Positions 1 through 4,374 of a DNA stretch of 5,067 bases are shown here, piece by piece. The notes below the pieces were generated by a model. It did not search any database and was not told the origin of the DNA. It saw only the letters and a program-made list of their open reading frames with translations. The position numbers were made by a program, and so were the translations under genes. This DNA is from Pseudomonadota bacterium (lineage in GTDB: Bacteria > Desulfobacterota > BSN033 > G020346125), in contig DAOVIU010000143.1 of the NCBI GenBank assembly GCA_030673585.1, forward strand, positions 1-5,067. The letters are read 5' to 3'. Positions within the stretch are counted from its first letter, which is position 1. Every line of letters starts with the position of its first letter.

Positions 1-1
1 C

Positions 2-766
2 AATGTCTCAGTGGATGATGAGAAGGTGATCGCACCCCTCCACGTGTCCCCTCATTTCATTGGGGAAGGAAGGTCCATTTTCCGGAATCCTCAAGCCATT
101 CATCCGCAGCTCATGGGCATTGCCATTGTAGGCCAGAGAAAGGAGAAAAAGAGGTCCGTTGAAATCGGGGATACGGTGGCCAAATATTCATGGAATTCCC
201 CCCGGGGGATCAAGGTCCGATACCGCGTTAGACCGCTCAGTTTTTTCCAGGTCAATGCTGAGCAGAATCACCGCCTCATTCACACCGTCTTGGAACTGGC
301 CGAGATGCGGGGAGACGAAAGGGTCTTGGACCTCTTTTGCGGTGTGGGAAACCTCACCTTCCCCCTTTCCCTTACGGCCCACTATACCGTCGGGATTGAC
401 GAAAATCCTTGGGCAATAAAGGATGCCCGCTCCATTCAAAAACTGAACCCCATCAGGGAGTTGGATTTTTTGTGCACGAGCGTGCAGAGGGCATTGGAAA
501 CGAGGCCCAAAAAGATTCTCCGGCCCGACATTATCGTCATCGATCCTCCCAGAGCCGGCTGCGGGCAAATCATCAAGGGGATCATGGAACTCGGGGCTTC
601 AAAGATAATCTACATCTCATGCGACCCCGGAACTCTTGCCAGAGATCTGAACCTTTTCCAATTGGGGGGCTATATCCCGGTAAAAACCCAGCTCATCGAC
701 ATGTTCCCCCAAACCTACCACATCGAGAGCGTGACTCAACTACGCAGGATGTCCCAAGGGGAGTAG
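2..766 (+). CDS. rlmD: RlmD/RumA-type 23S rRNA (uracil-5-)-methyltransferase, 5' partial
   Basis: This is the C-terminal part of a TrmA/RumA-family enzyme that transfers a methyl group from S-adenosylmethionine to C5 of a uracil in RNA. Numbering from the GTG at 11, it shows QVN (80-82), the SAM-binding motif DLFCGVGN (107-114), DPPRAG (178-183), the catalytic Cys in ISCDP (Cys204) and MFPQT...HIE (Glu239). The Cys-to-Glu spacing of 35 residues equals that of E. coli RumA (C389/E424). The frame stays open to the left edge. The family is usually about 430 residues, so roughly 185 residues, including the TRAM domain and most of the Fe-S cysteines, lie outside the window. The GTG at 11 is therefore not taken as the start. 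DLFCGxGN favours RlmD (23S U1939) over TrmA, but RlmC or RlmCD specificity cannot be excluded without the N-terminus. A DUF488 gene starts 4 nt after its stop. Confidence 0.9.
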   Translation, partial: NVSVDDEKVIAPLHVSPHFIGEGRSIFRNPQAIHPQLMGIAIVGQRKEKKRSVEIGDTVAKYSWNSPRGIKVRYRVRPLSFFQVNAEQNHRLIHTVLELAEMRGDERVLDLFCGVGNLTFPLSLTAHYTVGIDENPWAIKDARSIQKLNPIRELDFLCTSVQRALETRPKKILRPDIIVIDPPRAGCGQIIKGIMELGASKIIYISCDPGTLARDLNLFQLGGYIPVKTQLIDMFPQTYHIESVTQLRRMSQGE

Positions 767-770
767 GTAC

Positions 771-1241
771 GTGATCAAGGAGGCGTGTCAATCGAAAAGC
801 AAGAGGGCCATACGCAAGGGGGATCTCGTTTTCGATGTCTCCGGGTTTGGGAGGGGGCGGCAATCCGGAAGTTCATTAACTCCGAGCCGTGTGCTGTTGG
901 AAGACTGGAAGGGGGATCGGATTAGGTGGAAGGAATACGTGGAGCGGTATTTTCAGCAGTTATACAACGACCAGGGGGCAAGGAGTCTTCTGCAAGAGAT
1001 CATTTCCCTCTCCATGGAGAGGGACGTCTGGCTTGTTGGCCTCGAAAAAGACTATCCCTGCCATCGCTTCCTGTTAAAGCAGATCGTTGAAAAGGTCCTC
1101 TATGAGAGAAAGACCATTGCCTCCGTGGAGGACTATTCGGAGCAGTACAGGACGTTTAAGAATATGACGAGGTCTCAGATCATCAAGGTAAAAAAGTCCG
1201 GCTCTCCACCGCCAATTCCCATCCCATGTTTGCCGGCGTAA
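771..1241 (+). CDS. DUF488-family protein
   Basis: The product is a soluble protein of 156 residues with no signal peptide or membrane segment. Family assignment rests on WKEYVERYFQQL (53-64), followed by a hydrophobic strand and WLVGLEKDYPCHR (87-99). These match the DUF488 signature W..F...Y followed by (L)C.E....CHR, with Cys97-His98-Arg99 retained. TPSRVLLEDWK (37-47) resembles the PS..L..W segment of the YeaO-like branch. The family's biochemical role is not established, so no function is assigned. The GTG start at 771 is supported by GGGGAG at 758-763, 7 nt upstream, and by the 4-nt gap after the methyltransferase stop, which suggests co-transcription and translational coupling. The tail after residue 142 (PPPIPIPCLPA) is proline-rich and lies beyond the domain. 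The first 36 residues are basic and poorly matched to the usual N-terminal strand, so the domain looks divergent there. Confidence 0.75.
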   Translation: MIKEACQSKSKRAIRKGDLVFDVSGFGRGRQSGSSLTPSRVLLEDWKGDRIRWKEYVERYFQQLYNDQGARSLLQEIISLSMERDVWLVGLEKDYPCHRFLLKQIVEKVLYERKTIASVEDYSEQYRTFKNMTRSQIIKVKKSGSPPPIPIPCLPA

Positions 1242-1320
1242 TCCCCTCCTTCCATATCAAACCATCCTTGTCACGCCCACGATGTCCAGCCGCAAAAAGG
1301 GGAAGAGGGGCCCCCAGGTG
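1242..1320. other. Short convergent intergenic gap
   Basis: These 79 bp separate the converging stops of the DUF488 gene and the FHA gene. The left part is pyrimidine-rich and the right part is a G-run/C-run block (1299-1315) next to five A residues (1294-1298). No plus-strand T-run follows the DUF488 stop. A distant C-rich/G-rich pairing (CCCCTC near 1244, GAGGGG at 1305-1310) is possible, but the loop would be about 55 nt. Confidence 0.5.
1294..1315 (-). terminator. Candidate weak rho-independent terminator of the FHA gene
   Basis: Read on the minus strand, just after the FHA stop, the order is GGGG, a 9-nt spacer GCCCCTCTT, CCCC, then TTTTT. A 4-5 bp all-GC stem followed by five T residues is the right order for an intrinsic terminator, but the stem is short and an alternative GGGG/CCCC register with no loop competes. 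Position directly behind the stop codon is the main support. Confidence 0.35.
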
Positions 1321-1695
1321 TTATCCCTCCACGATGAGCTGCAAGACGGTATTTCCGATTCGAATCTTATCCCCGTGATTTAGGACGTAAACATCGACGA
1401 ATTCGCCATTGACGAAGGTTCCATTGGTGCTCTTGAGATCCTCCAGAACAAATCTTCCATCTCGCCTTTCGATAATGGCATGCTCGCGGGATACCGAAGA
1501 GTCGTCGATTAAGATATCGCTTCGCCCCAGCCTGCCGATTAGCATCCTTTCCCGGCCCAAATGGTACTGCTTTCCTAAACGATCTCCAAAGATGACAATG
1601 AGCTTGCCAGTGGGTCCCTTTTTCAGGGAGTCCTTCGATTTTTGCCCCGACTTGAAAACGGAAATGGGCCTTGTTGGCCTGCCATGCTGTTTCAT
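1321..1695 (-). CDS. Stand-alone FHA-domain protein
   Basis: The protein has 124 residues: a basic, flexible N-terminus (1-30, rich in K, R, S and G) followed by one forkhead-associated domain (about 32-122). FHA domains bind phosphothreonine peptides and commonly work with Ser/Thr kinases. The key residues are present: Gly54-Arg55, the SVSREH motif (67-72) with Ser69 and His72, and STNGTFVNG (89-97) with Asn91. The strand pattern LIVIFGDRLGKQYHL (32-46) resembles the N-terminal FHA of FHA-GGDEF proteins, but here the chain ends right after the last FHA strand (NTVLQLIVEG), so no output domain follows. An in-frame start lies 19 codons upstream (1752), but the ATG at 1695 is chosen because AAGGAG lies 6 nt before it. 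The protein is probably cytoplasmic. Its partner is unknown, and no kinase gene is in the window. Confidence 0.9.
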   Translation of the reverse strand: MKQHGRPTRPISVFKSGQKSKDSLKKGPTGKLIVIFGDRLGKQYHLGRERMLIGRLGRSDILIDDSSVSREHAIIERRDGRFVLEDLKSTNGTFVNGEFVDVYVLNHGDKIRIGNTVLQLIVEG

Positions 1696-1701
1696 GGGGA
1701 A

Positions 1702-1707
1702 CTCCTT
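1702..1707 (-). promoter_or_regulatory. Ribosome binding site setting the FHA start
   Basis: On the minus strand AAGGAG precedes the ATG at 1695 by 6 nt, which is near ideal. It decides in favour of the 124-residue form over a longer frame opening at 1752 that lacks such a site. Confidence 0.8.
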
Positions 1708-1751
1708 TTGGACCTTTGGGGTTTGTGAACGGTTCTGCACATTCCATACCA

Positions 1752-1778
1752 ATTTTACCGCTGTAAATCTCTTACCAA
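1752..1778 (-). promoter_or_regulatory. Candidate promoter for the FHA gene
   Basis: On the minus strand TTGGTA (1773-1778) and TAAAAT (1752-1757) are separated by 15 bp. The -10 matches the sigma-70 consensus at 5 of 6 positions and the -35 at 4 of 6, but the spacing is shorter than the optimal 17. Transcription would start near 1745, leaving a leader of about 50 nt. Confidence 0.35.
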
Positions 1779-2030
1779 CCGCTGATTTTCAACAAGGGAG
1801 ACATATCAAGGCAAGAAAATACGAAACCCCTCCCCTTTGCTATGTAAATATTTCAAACCGCCTCGCCGAAAGATACGCTTGCCCCCTTTTACGGCGACAA
1901 TGGTAATCGAATCATTCACGCCTATGGAAGAGGGCCCGAATTTTCGCGACAACCCCCCAAAAAAATCTTCACAAAAAGGTTGCATTTGTATCCGGACTTT
2001 TGATATGACAATATCTCAACAACGGTGGAA

Positions 2031-2039
2031 GAGGAGGGG
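2031..2039 (+). promoter_or_regulatory. Ribosome binding site setting the PilZ start
   Basis: GAGGAGGGG ends 6 nt before the ATG at 2046. A GTG in the same frame at 2025 has no comparable site upstream and would place the purine run inside the coding region, so the ATG is preferred. Confidence 0.8.
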
Positions 2040-2045
2040 AATGCT

Positions 2046-2432
2046 ATGTCCGGGAGAAAAGGGCGGGGAAAATCGGGGACTCCTCAACGAGAAAGCAGAA
2101 AGTTTCCGCGTCTTTCTATCGAGGTCCCTATCTTATATGCCTATATCGAGAATATGAAGACCTATGGAGGAGAAACAAACAATATCAGTGAAGGTGGCCT
2201 CTTGGTATATTTTAAGGAGGCACTATTGGAGGGAATGAGATTGGAGATCGAGATATTCCCTCCGGACCTCTTTGGGTTGAAACCCATAAAGGCGGTAACC
2301 CAGATTGTTTGGGCCCCGGCCCACCGCGGGGAAGGATGGGATGAGTATCTCCAACATGGGTTGGAATTCGTCGAAATGGATAACGGGAATTCCCTCAGAT
2401 TGAAACGGCTTCTCGAATATATCGAGGGATAA
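2046..2432 (+). CDS. PilZ-domain protein (putative c-di-GMP receptor)
   Basis: This small cytoplasmic protein of 128 residues consists almost entirely of one PilZ domain. PilZ domains bind cyclic di-GMP through an RxxxR loop and a (D/N)xSxxG motif on the first barrel strands. Both are visible: Arg18-Lys-Phe-Pro-Arg22 and Asn46-Ile-Ser48-Glu-Gly-Gly51. The rest of the barrel follows as GMRLEIEI (63-70), TQIVWA (85-90) and the typical late strand QHGLEFVEM (103-111). Residues 1-17 form a basic, Gly/Ser-rich tail. No output domain is attached, so it probably acts by protein-protein contact, as do other single-domain PilZ adaptors; its target is unknown. The stop TAA is directly followed by TGA. 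The next gene starts 85 nt downstream on the same strand, so co-transcription with the DUF3786 gene is possible. The divergent FHA gene is its other neighbour. Confidence 0.88.
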   Translation: MSGRKGRGKSGTPQRESRKFPRLSIEVPILYAYIENMKTYGGETNNISEGGLLVYFKEALLEGMRLEIEIFPPDLFGLKPIKAVTQIVWAPAHRGEGWDEYLQHGLEFVEMDNGNSLRLKRLLEYIEG

Positions 2433-2505
2433 TGACACGGGTTTTCGGCATCTACCGTCCCTTGGATCTTACGCTCTCTCCCGTTCCACTCCTTCTTTGA
2501 ACTAT

Positions 2506-2510
2506 GGAGG
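2506..2510 (+). promoter_or_regulatory. Ribosome binding site setting the DUF3786 start
   Basis: GGAGG lies 7 nt before the ATG at 2518. A TTG seven codons upstream (2497) shares the frame but would make this site coding, so the ATG is taken as the start. Confidence 0.8.
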
Positions 2511-2517
2511 AAAAGGG

Positions 2518-3150
2518 ATGTCGTCGAAAAGGAAGACCACGAGGGACATCGATTCAGGGTATTGGGATGAATTCGCTCGATTAAACCCCGAAACGGTTTG
2601 TATCAGAACGCTGGCCGATTATCGGGTTGAGCAAAGGGGCTACACCCTGCCCTTTCTCAATGGGGATTACTTAGCCCTTCCTTACCATAAGCAGATAAAG
2701 AGGCTCGCTGAGGATGGGACCCCAACAGACGAAGATCTGACGAGAGAATTCATCCTTATGCTCCTCTTCTATCTCCTACATTGCAAAAATATCCCCTTGG
2801 CCCGTAAATGGATAGGTGAAAAGGATTTGCCCGGTGGGGAAGCATTTTTCCGGGGTCCTCACGCCCTCAGCGTCGATCTCATCGAGAAGAAATATGGGGA
2901 AAACCCCGAGGGCTTTATTGAGGCCGGAAAGCTCCTCGGTGGCACTCCCGTTCGTTTCGGCGACAAATCCGTCGCCCTGGACGTCTTTCCCCGGATTCCC
3001 ATCATCTACATTCTCTGGGCGGGGGATGAAGAATTCCCCCCGAGGGCGGGAGTTCTCTTCGATGCCTCCATCCAATCCCACTTCACCCTTGATATGATCT
3101 GGATCATGGTGAATGAGGTGAGCCGGCGTTTGGTGGAGGCTGTGGGATAA
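2518..3150 (+). CDS. DUF3786 domain-containing protein
   Basis: The product has 210 residues, with no signal peptide and no clear membrane helix. It matches my recollection of the DUF3786 family (Pfam PF12654), which has no settled function and is common in anaerobic bacteria and archaea. The recognisable parts, in order, are an N-terminal WDEFARLNPETVC segment (16-28), a leucine-rich helix LLFYLLHCKNIPLARKWI (82-99), LPGGEAFFRGP (104-114), LGGTPVRFGDKS (140-151), and the most conserved block FPRIPIIYILWAGDEEFPP (157-175), followed by GVLFDASIQSHF (178-189). The length is normal for the family and the whole domain is present. The two cysteines (Cys28, Cys89) do not form a metal-binding pattern. 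The gene follows the PilZ gene by 85 nt without an obvious terminator between them and ends 8 bp from the stop of the opposing zinc-ribbon gene. No role is assigned. Confidence 0.85.
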   Translation: MSSKRKTTRDIDSGYWDEFARLNPETVCIRTLADYRVEQRGYTLPFLNGDYLALPYHKQIKRLAEDGTPTDEDLTREFILMLLFYLLHCKNIPLARKWIGEKDLPGGEAFFRGPHALSVDLIEKKYGENPEGFIEAGKLLGGTPVRFGDKSVALDVFPRIPIIYILWAGDEEFPPRAGVLFDASIQSHFTLDMIWIMVNEVSRRLVEAVG

Positions 3151-3158
3151 GCCGCGTC

Positions 3159-3863
3159 CTAAGTCTCTTGCATCTTCTTCCCGGACGTGGTGGGAAGGGG
3201 ATCAATCCGGAACTCAGAAATTTTCCAGCCGTCTCTCGCCTTTACTAAGGTATAACGCTCCTTGGCATTTCCCCGTTCATACAAGGACCTGTAGCCAAGG
3301 GTACAATTTCTCGCCCTGTTTATCGAACGATAACTCCATCTCATGAGGTCCCGACTTTTCACCGGTCCCAATTTCCGTCGAATCTCCTCCATCCTCCTGA
3401 TATATCCCTCGAGGGAGATCTTCCTCTGGAGATCCGATGCCATGTATTTTCGGAAGGCGGCGCTATAATTACGATGATCGACCTCGGAAAAATACGAGTT
3501 CAAACAAGAGATGGCCTCATCCTTCCTGGATGTAGTTTTCAGAAAGAAATAGCCACCTATTAAGGGGATGAGCAGAATCAAGCCTAACATCACGCCCAGC
3601 CACCGAAGGGGATGGAGATGCCGAGGCTCCCTATGGGAAACCGGGCCTTGATCGGTCCATGTCCTTGGGGTTGTCCCTTCGTCCGCCGCTTGGGGCTCGA
3701 TTAAATCCCCCTCCGAGAGATAGATCACCTTCGAGTCATCATCTTCCCTAATTCGAGCCAGGTCAATGCTGCCCCCGCAGTTGGGGCAGGGGAACAGGAG
3801 TACCTCCGTCTCCGCTTTCGGGATCCGAATCCTCTTATGACAATAGGGACAACGTAGAGCCAT
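3159..3863 (-). CDS. Zinc-ribbon, single-pass membrane protein with DUF4019-like domain
   Basis: The protein has 234 residues in three parts. Residues 1-36 form a zinc ribbon of the MJ0042/zinc-ribbon type (Cys5-x2-Cys8 and Cys26-x2-Cys29). Residues 37-86 are a polar linker. Residues 88-108 form one hydrophobic helix (WLGVMLGLILLIPLIGGYFFL). Residues 113-222 form a globular domain with a helix (EAISCLNSYFSEVDHRNYSA), a middle helix containing RRMEEIRRKLGPVKSR, and a sheet with YERGNAKERYTLVK and GWKISEFRI. The last part resembles the NTF2-like DUF4019/DUF3887 domains. By the positive-inside rule the ribbon is probably cytoplasmic and the C-terminal domain extracytoplasmic. The ATG at 3863 fits the CPYC motif at residue 5; its ribosome site (GGTGAG, 3870-3875) is weak. 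The gene lies 73 bp downstream of tRNA-Gln on the same strand and may receive read-through. Function unknown; a sensor or envelope-associated role is only a guess. Confidence 0.82.
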   Translation of the reverse strand: MALRCPYCHKRIRIPKAETEVLLFPCPNCGGSIDLARIREDDDSKVIYLSEGDLIEPQAADEGTTPRTWTDQGPVSHREPRHLHPLRWLGVMLGLILLIPLIGGYFFLKTTSRKDEAISCLNSYFSEVDHRNYSAAFRKYMASDLQRKISLEGYIRRMEEIRRKLGPVKSRDLMRWSYRSINRARNCTLGYRSLYERGNAKERYTLVKARDGWKISEFRIDPLPTTSGKKMQET

Positions 3864-3936
3864 GGGCTACTCACCAAAGGTCCTGCAGTAGTAAATCGAT
3901 AGCAAATTCAAGGCCAGCCTAGTATCGAGAAAAAAC
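3864..3936. other. Spacer between tRNA-Gln and the zinc-ribbon gene
   Basis: In the direction of transcription (minus) the tRNA CCA is followed by G and then TTTTTT (3930-3935), which could end tRNA transcription or be a processing site. No stable hairpin stands directly before the T-run except the tRNA itself, and no convincing separate promoter for the downstream gene was found. Confidence 0.4.
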
Positions 3937-4010
3937 TGGCTGACGGGCTAGGATTCGAACCTAGATCTCAGGATCCAAAGTCCCACGTCCTGCCATTGGA
4001 CGACCCGTCA
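3937..4010 (-). tRNA. tRNA-Gln (anticodon UUG)
   Basis: The full cloverleaf folds on the minus strand. The acceptor stem TGACGGG pairs with CCCGTCA over all 7 bp. The D arm is GTCC/GGAC with loop AATGGCA. The anticodon stem is TGGGA/TCCTG (two wobble pairs at its base) with loop CTTTGGA, giving anticodon TTG at 3976-3978, which reads CAA. The variable loop is 4 nt, and the T arm is CTAGG-TTCGAAT-CCTAG. Discriminator G73 and an encoded CCA (3937-3939) follow. The GTCCAATGGCAGGAC D arm and CTTTGGATCC anticodon region are typical of bacterial tRNA-Gln. It has its own promoter about 30 bp upstream. The 3' end shows no adjacent integrase or direct repeat of the T arm, so there is no sign that it has served as an integration site here. 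Confidence 0.95.
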
Positions 4011-4039
4011 GACCCAGTGCTAACCATCGAACCATTTCA

Positions 4040-4068
4040 TTTTTAGCATGCTTTCTTCCCCCTGTCAA
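4040..4068 (-). promoter_or_regulatory. Promoter of tRNA-Gln
   Basis: On the minus strand a perfect TTGACA -35 (4063-4068) is spaced 17 bp from TAAAAA (4040-4045, 4 of 6 matches). The TGC just before it provides an extended -10 TGn element. Predicted transcription start is near 4033, giving a 5' leader of about 22 nt before the mature tRNA, a normal RNase P substrate arrangement. No GC-rich stringent discriminator is evident (ATGAAATG follows the -10). Confidence 0.75.
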
Positions 4069-4184
4069 CAGAGTGCGGTGATAGCCAGTTCGCCCCATGA
4101 AAAACCAAAGCGAACACCTGTTCATCTTACGTCTTTTTGAAATCAGAGTTCCATGCCCAGGGAGAAAGGATATCCAGACGTCAA

Positions 4185-4213
4185 TTGACTTGCTCATATG
4201 TTCGCGTTATAAT
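4185..4213 (+). promoter_or_regulatory. Sigma-70-type promoter for gpsA
   Basis: TTGACT (4185-4190, 5 of 6) is spaced exactly 17 bp from a perfect TATAAT (4208-4213). This is the best promoter-like sequence in the window. Transcription is predicted to start near 4220, leaving an untranslated leader of about 155 nt before the gpsA ATG at 4375, long enough to suggest a regulatory or RNA-coding function. Confidence 0.8.
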
Positions 4214-4228
4214 CCAGCCAATTTTCTT

Positions 4229-4282
4229 GAGGGGGGATGTTTACCTCCCATTTTCGGAGGCTATTATATTAGGTGCTCCTCC
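4229..4282 (+). promoter_or_regulatory. Leader with mutually exclusive hairpins and an 11-codon frame
   Basis: Four complementary segments occur in order: G-run 4231-4236 (1), CCTCCC 4244-4249 (2), GGAGG 4256-4260 (3) and CTCCTCC 4276-4282 (4). Segment 1 can pair with 2 (6 bp, loop ATGTTTA), and 3 with 4 (GGAG/CTCC extended by CTA/TAG around loop TTATAT). Alternatively 2 can pair with 3 (CCTCC/GGAGG, loop CATTTTC). The same stretch holds a reading frame ATG 4237 to TAG 4272 encoding MFTSHFRRLLY, with GAGG four nt before its ATG. This layout resembles an attenuator, but the segments are short and simple, so chance is a real alternative. Confidence 0.3.
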
Positions 4283-4321
4283 AAGGCTTTTCATGATCAG
4301 CCATATCTCTAACCGCGTGGT

Positions 4322-4356
4322 GCCGCAATCGAGAACGTTCGAATTAGTACTGCGGC
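4322..4356 (+). promoter_or_regulatory. Hairpin just upstream of gpsA
   Basis: GCCGCA (4322-4327) and TGCGGC (4351-4356) form a perfect 6-bp stem. Inside it, TCGA (4329-4332) can pair with TCGA (4339-4342). The stem ends 18 nt before the gpsA ATG. The following bases (CTGTTTGAACTG) are not a proper T-run, so it is a poor terminator; a role in ribosome access or RNA stability is possible. Confidence 0.35.
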
Positions 4357-4374
4357 CTGTTTGAACTGAAACCG

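Larger units (their letters stand above)
1696..2045. other. Gene-free divergent intergenic region
   Basis: About 350 bp separate the starts of the FHA gene (leftward) and the PilZ gene (rightward). Open frames that cross it are incidental: they lack ribosome sites and have no family-like sequence. It holds a candidate leftward promoter, a perfect 6-bp inverted repeat TCGCCG/CGGCGA (1863-1868 and 1892-1897, 23-nt loop, no T-run), and AT-rich DNA at 1975-2020 where a rightward promoter is expected. A weak possibility there is TTGCAT (1980-1985) with GATATG (2002-2007), spacing 16. No RNA gene or mobile-element end was recognised. Confidence 0.6.
4011..4374. other. Gene-free region between tRNA-Gln and gpsA
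   Basis: This 364-bp stretch holds two divergent promoters: leftward for tRNA-Gln (4040-4068) and rightward for gpsA (4185-4213). Between them, 4069-4184 shows nothing I can name. After the rightward promoter comes a structured leader, described separately. Open frames of about 70 codons cross the region in several registers, but they have no ribosome sites and no family-like sequence, and one of them runs antisense across the promoter, so they are not called. Confidence 0.65.

Noticed and set aside
198..208. Palindromic run CCCCCCGGGGG.
   Set aside because: It is explained by coding of Asn-Ser-Pro-Arg-Gly in a conserved part of the methyltransferase and by the generally frequent G/C runs of this DNA.
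188..568. A 126-codon minus-strand open frame and plus-strand frames at 159-419 and 409-774.
   Set aside because: All lie inside the methyltransferase, whose catalytic motifs occupy the other frame.
1409..1906. A 165-codon plus-strand open frame.
   Set aside because: Most of it is the reverse strand of the FHA gene, whose motifs are unmistakable; the remainder lies in the intergenic region.
1971..1990. Possible sigma-54 promoter around GGTTGCAT before the PilZ gene.
   Set aside because: A TTGCA -12-like element is present, but no GG-containing -24 element lies at the required spacing.
3908..3944. Inverted repeat GCCAG/CTGGC spanning the end of the tRNA and the spacer, as a terminator.
   Set aside because: It needs the mature tRNA 3' end as one arm, has a 16-18 nt loop, and the T-run lies inside the loop instead of after the stem.
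3937..4010. tRNA-Gln as an attachment site for an integrative element.
   Set aside because: No integrase, no repeated tRNA 3' end and no foreign-looking genes are visible on either side.
3961..4197. A 78-codon minus-strand open frame across the tRNA and its promoter.
   Set aside because: It overlaps a confident tRNA-Gln and its promoter, and has no ribosome site or family-like sequence.
4311..4327. Sequence AACCGCGTGGTGCCGCA, vaguely like the conserved T-box antiterminator bulge (GGTGGnACCGCG), ahead of a hairpin.
   Set aside because: The match is partial, only about 100 nt of leader precede it, no specifier stem or AG-bulge could be placed, and gpsA is not a usual T-box target.
4097..4364. 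Two overlapping plus-strand open frames of 71-75 codons before gpsA.
   Set aside because: They cross the TATAAT promoter of gpsA, their composition is not protein-like, and no ribosome site precedes them.
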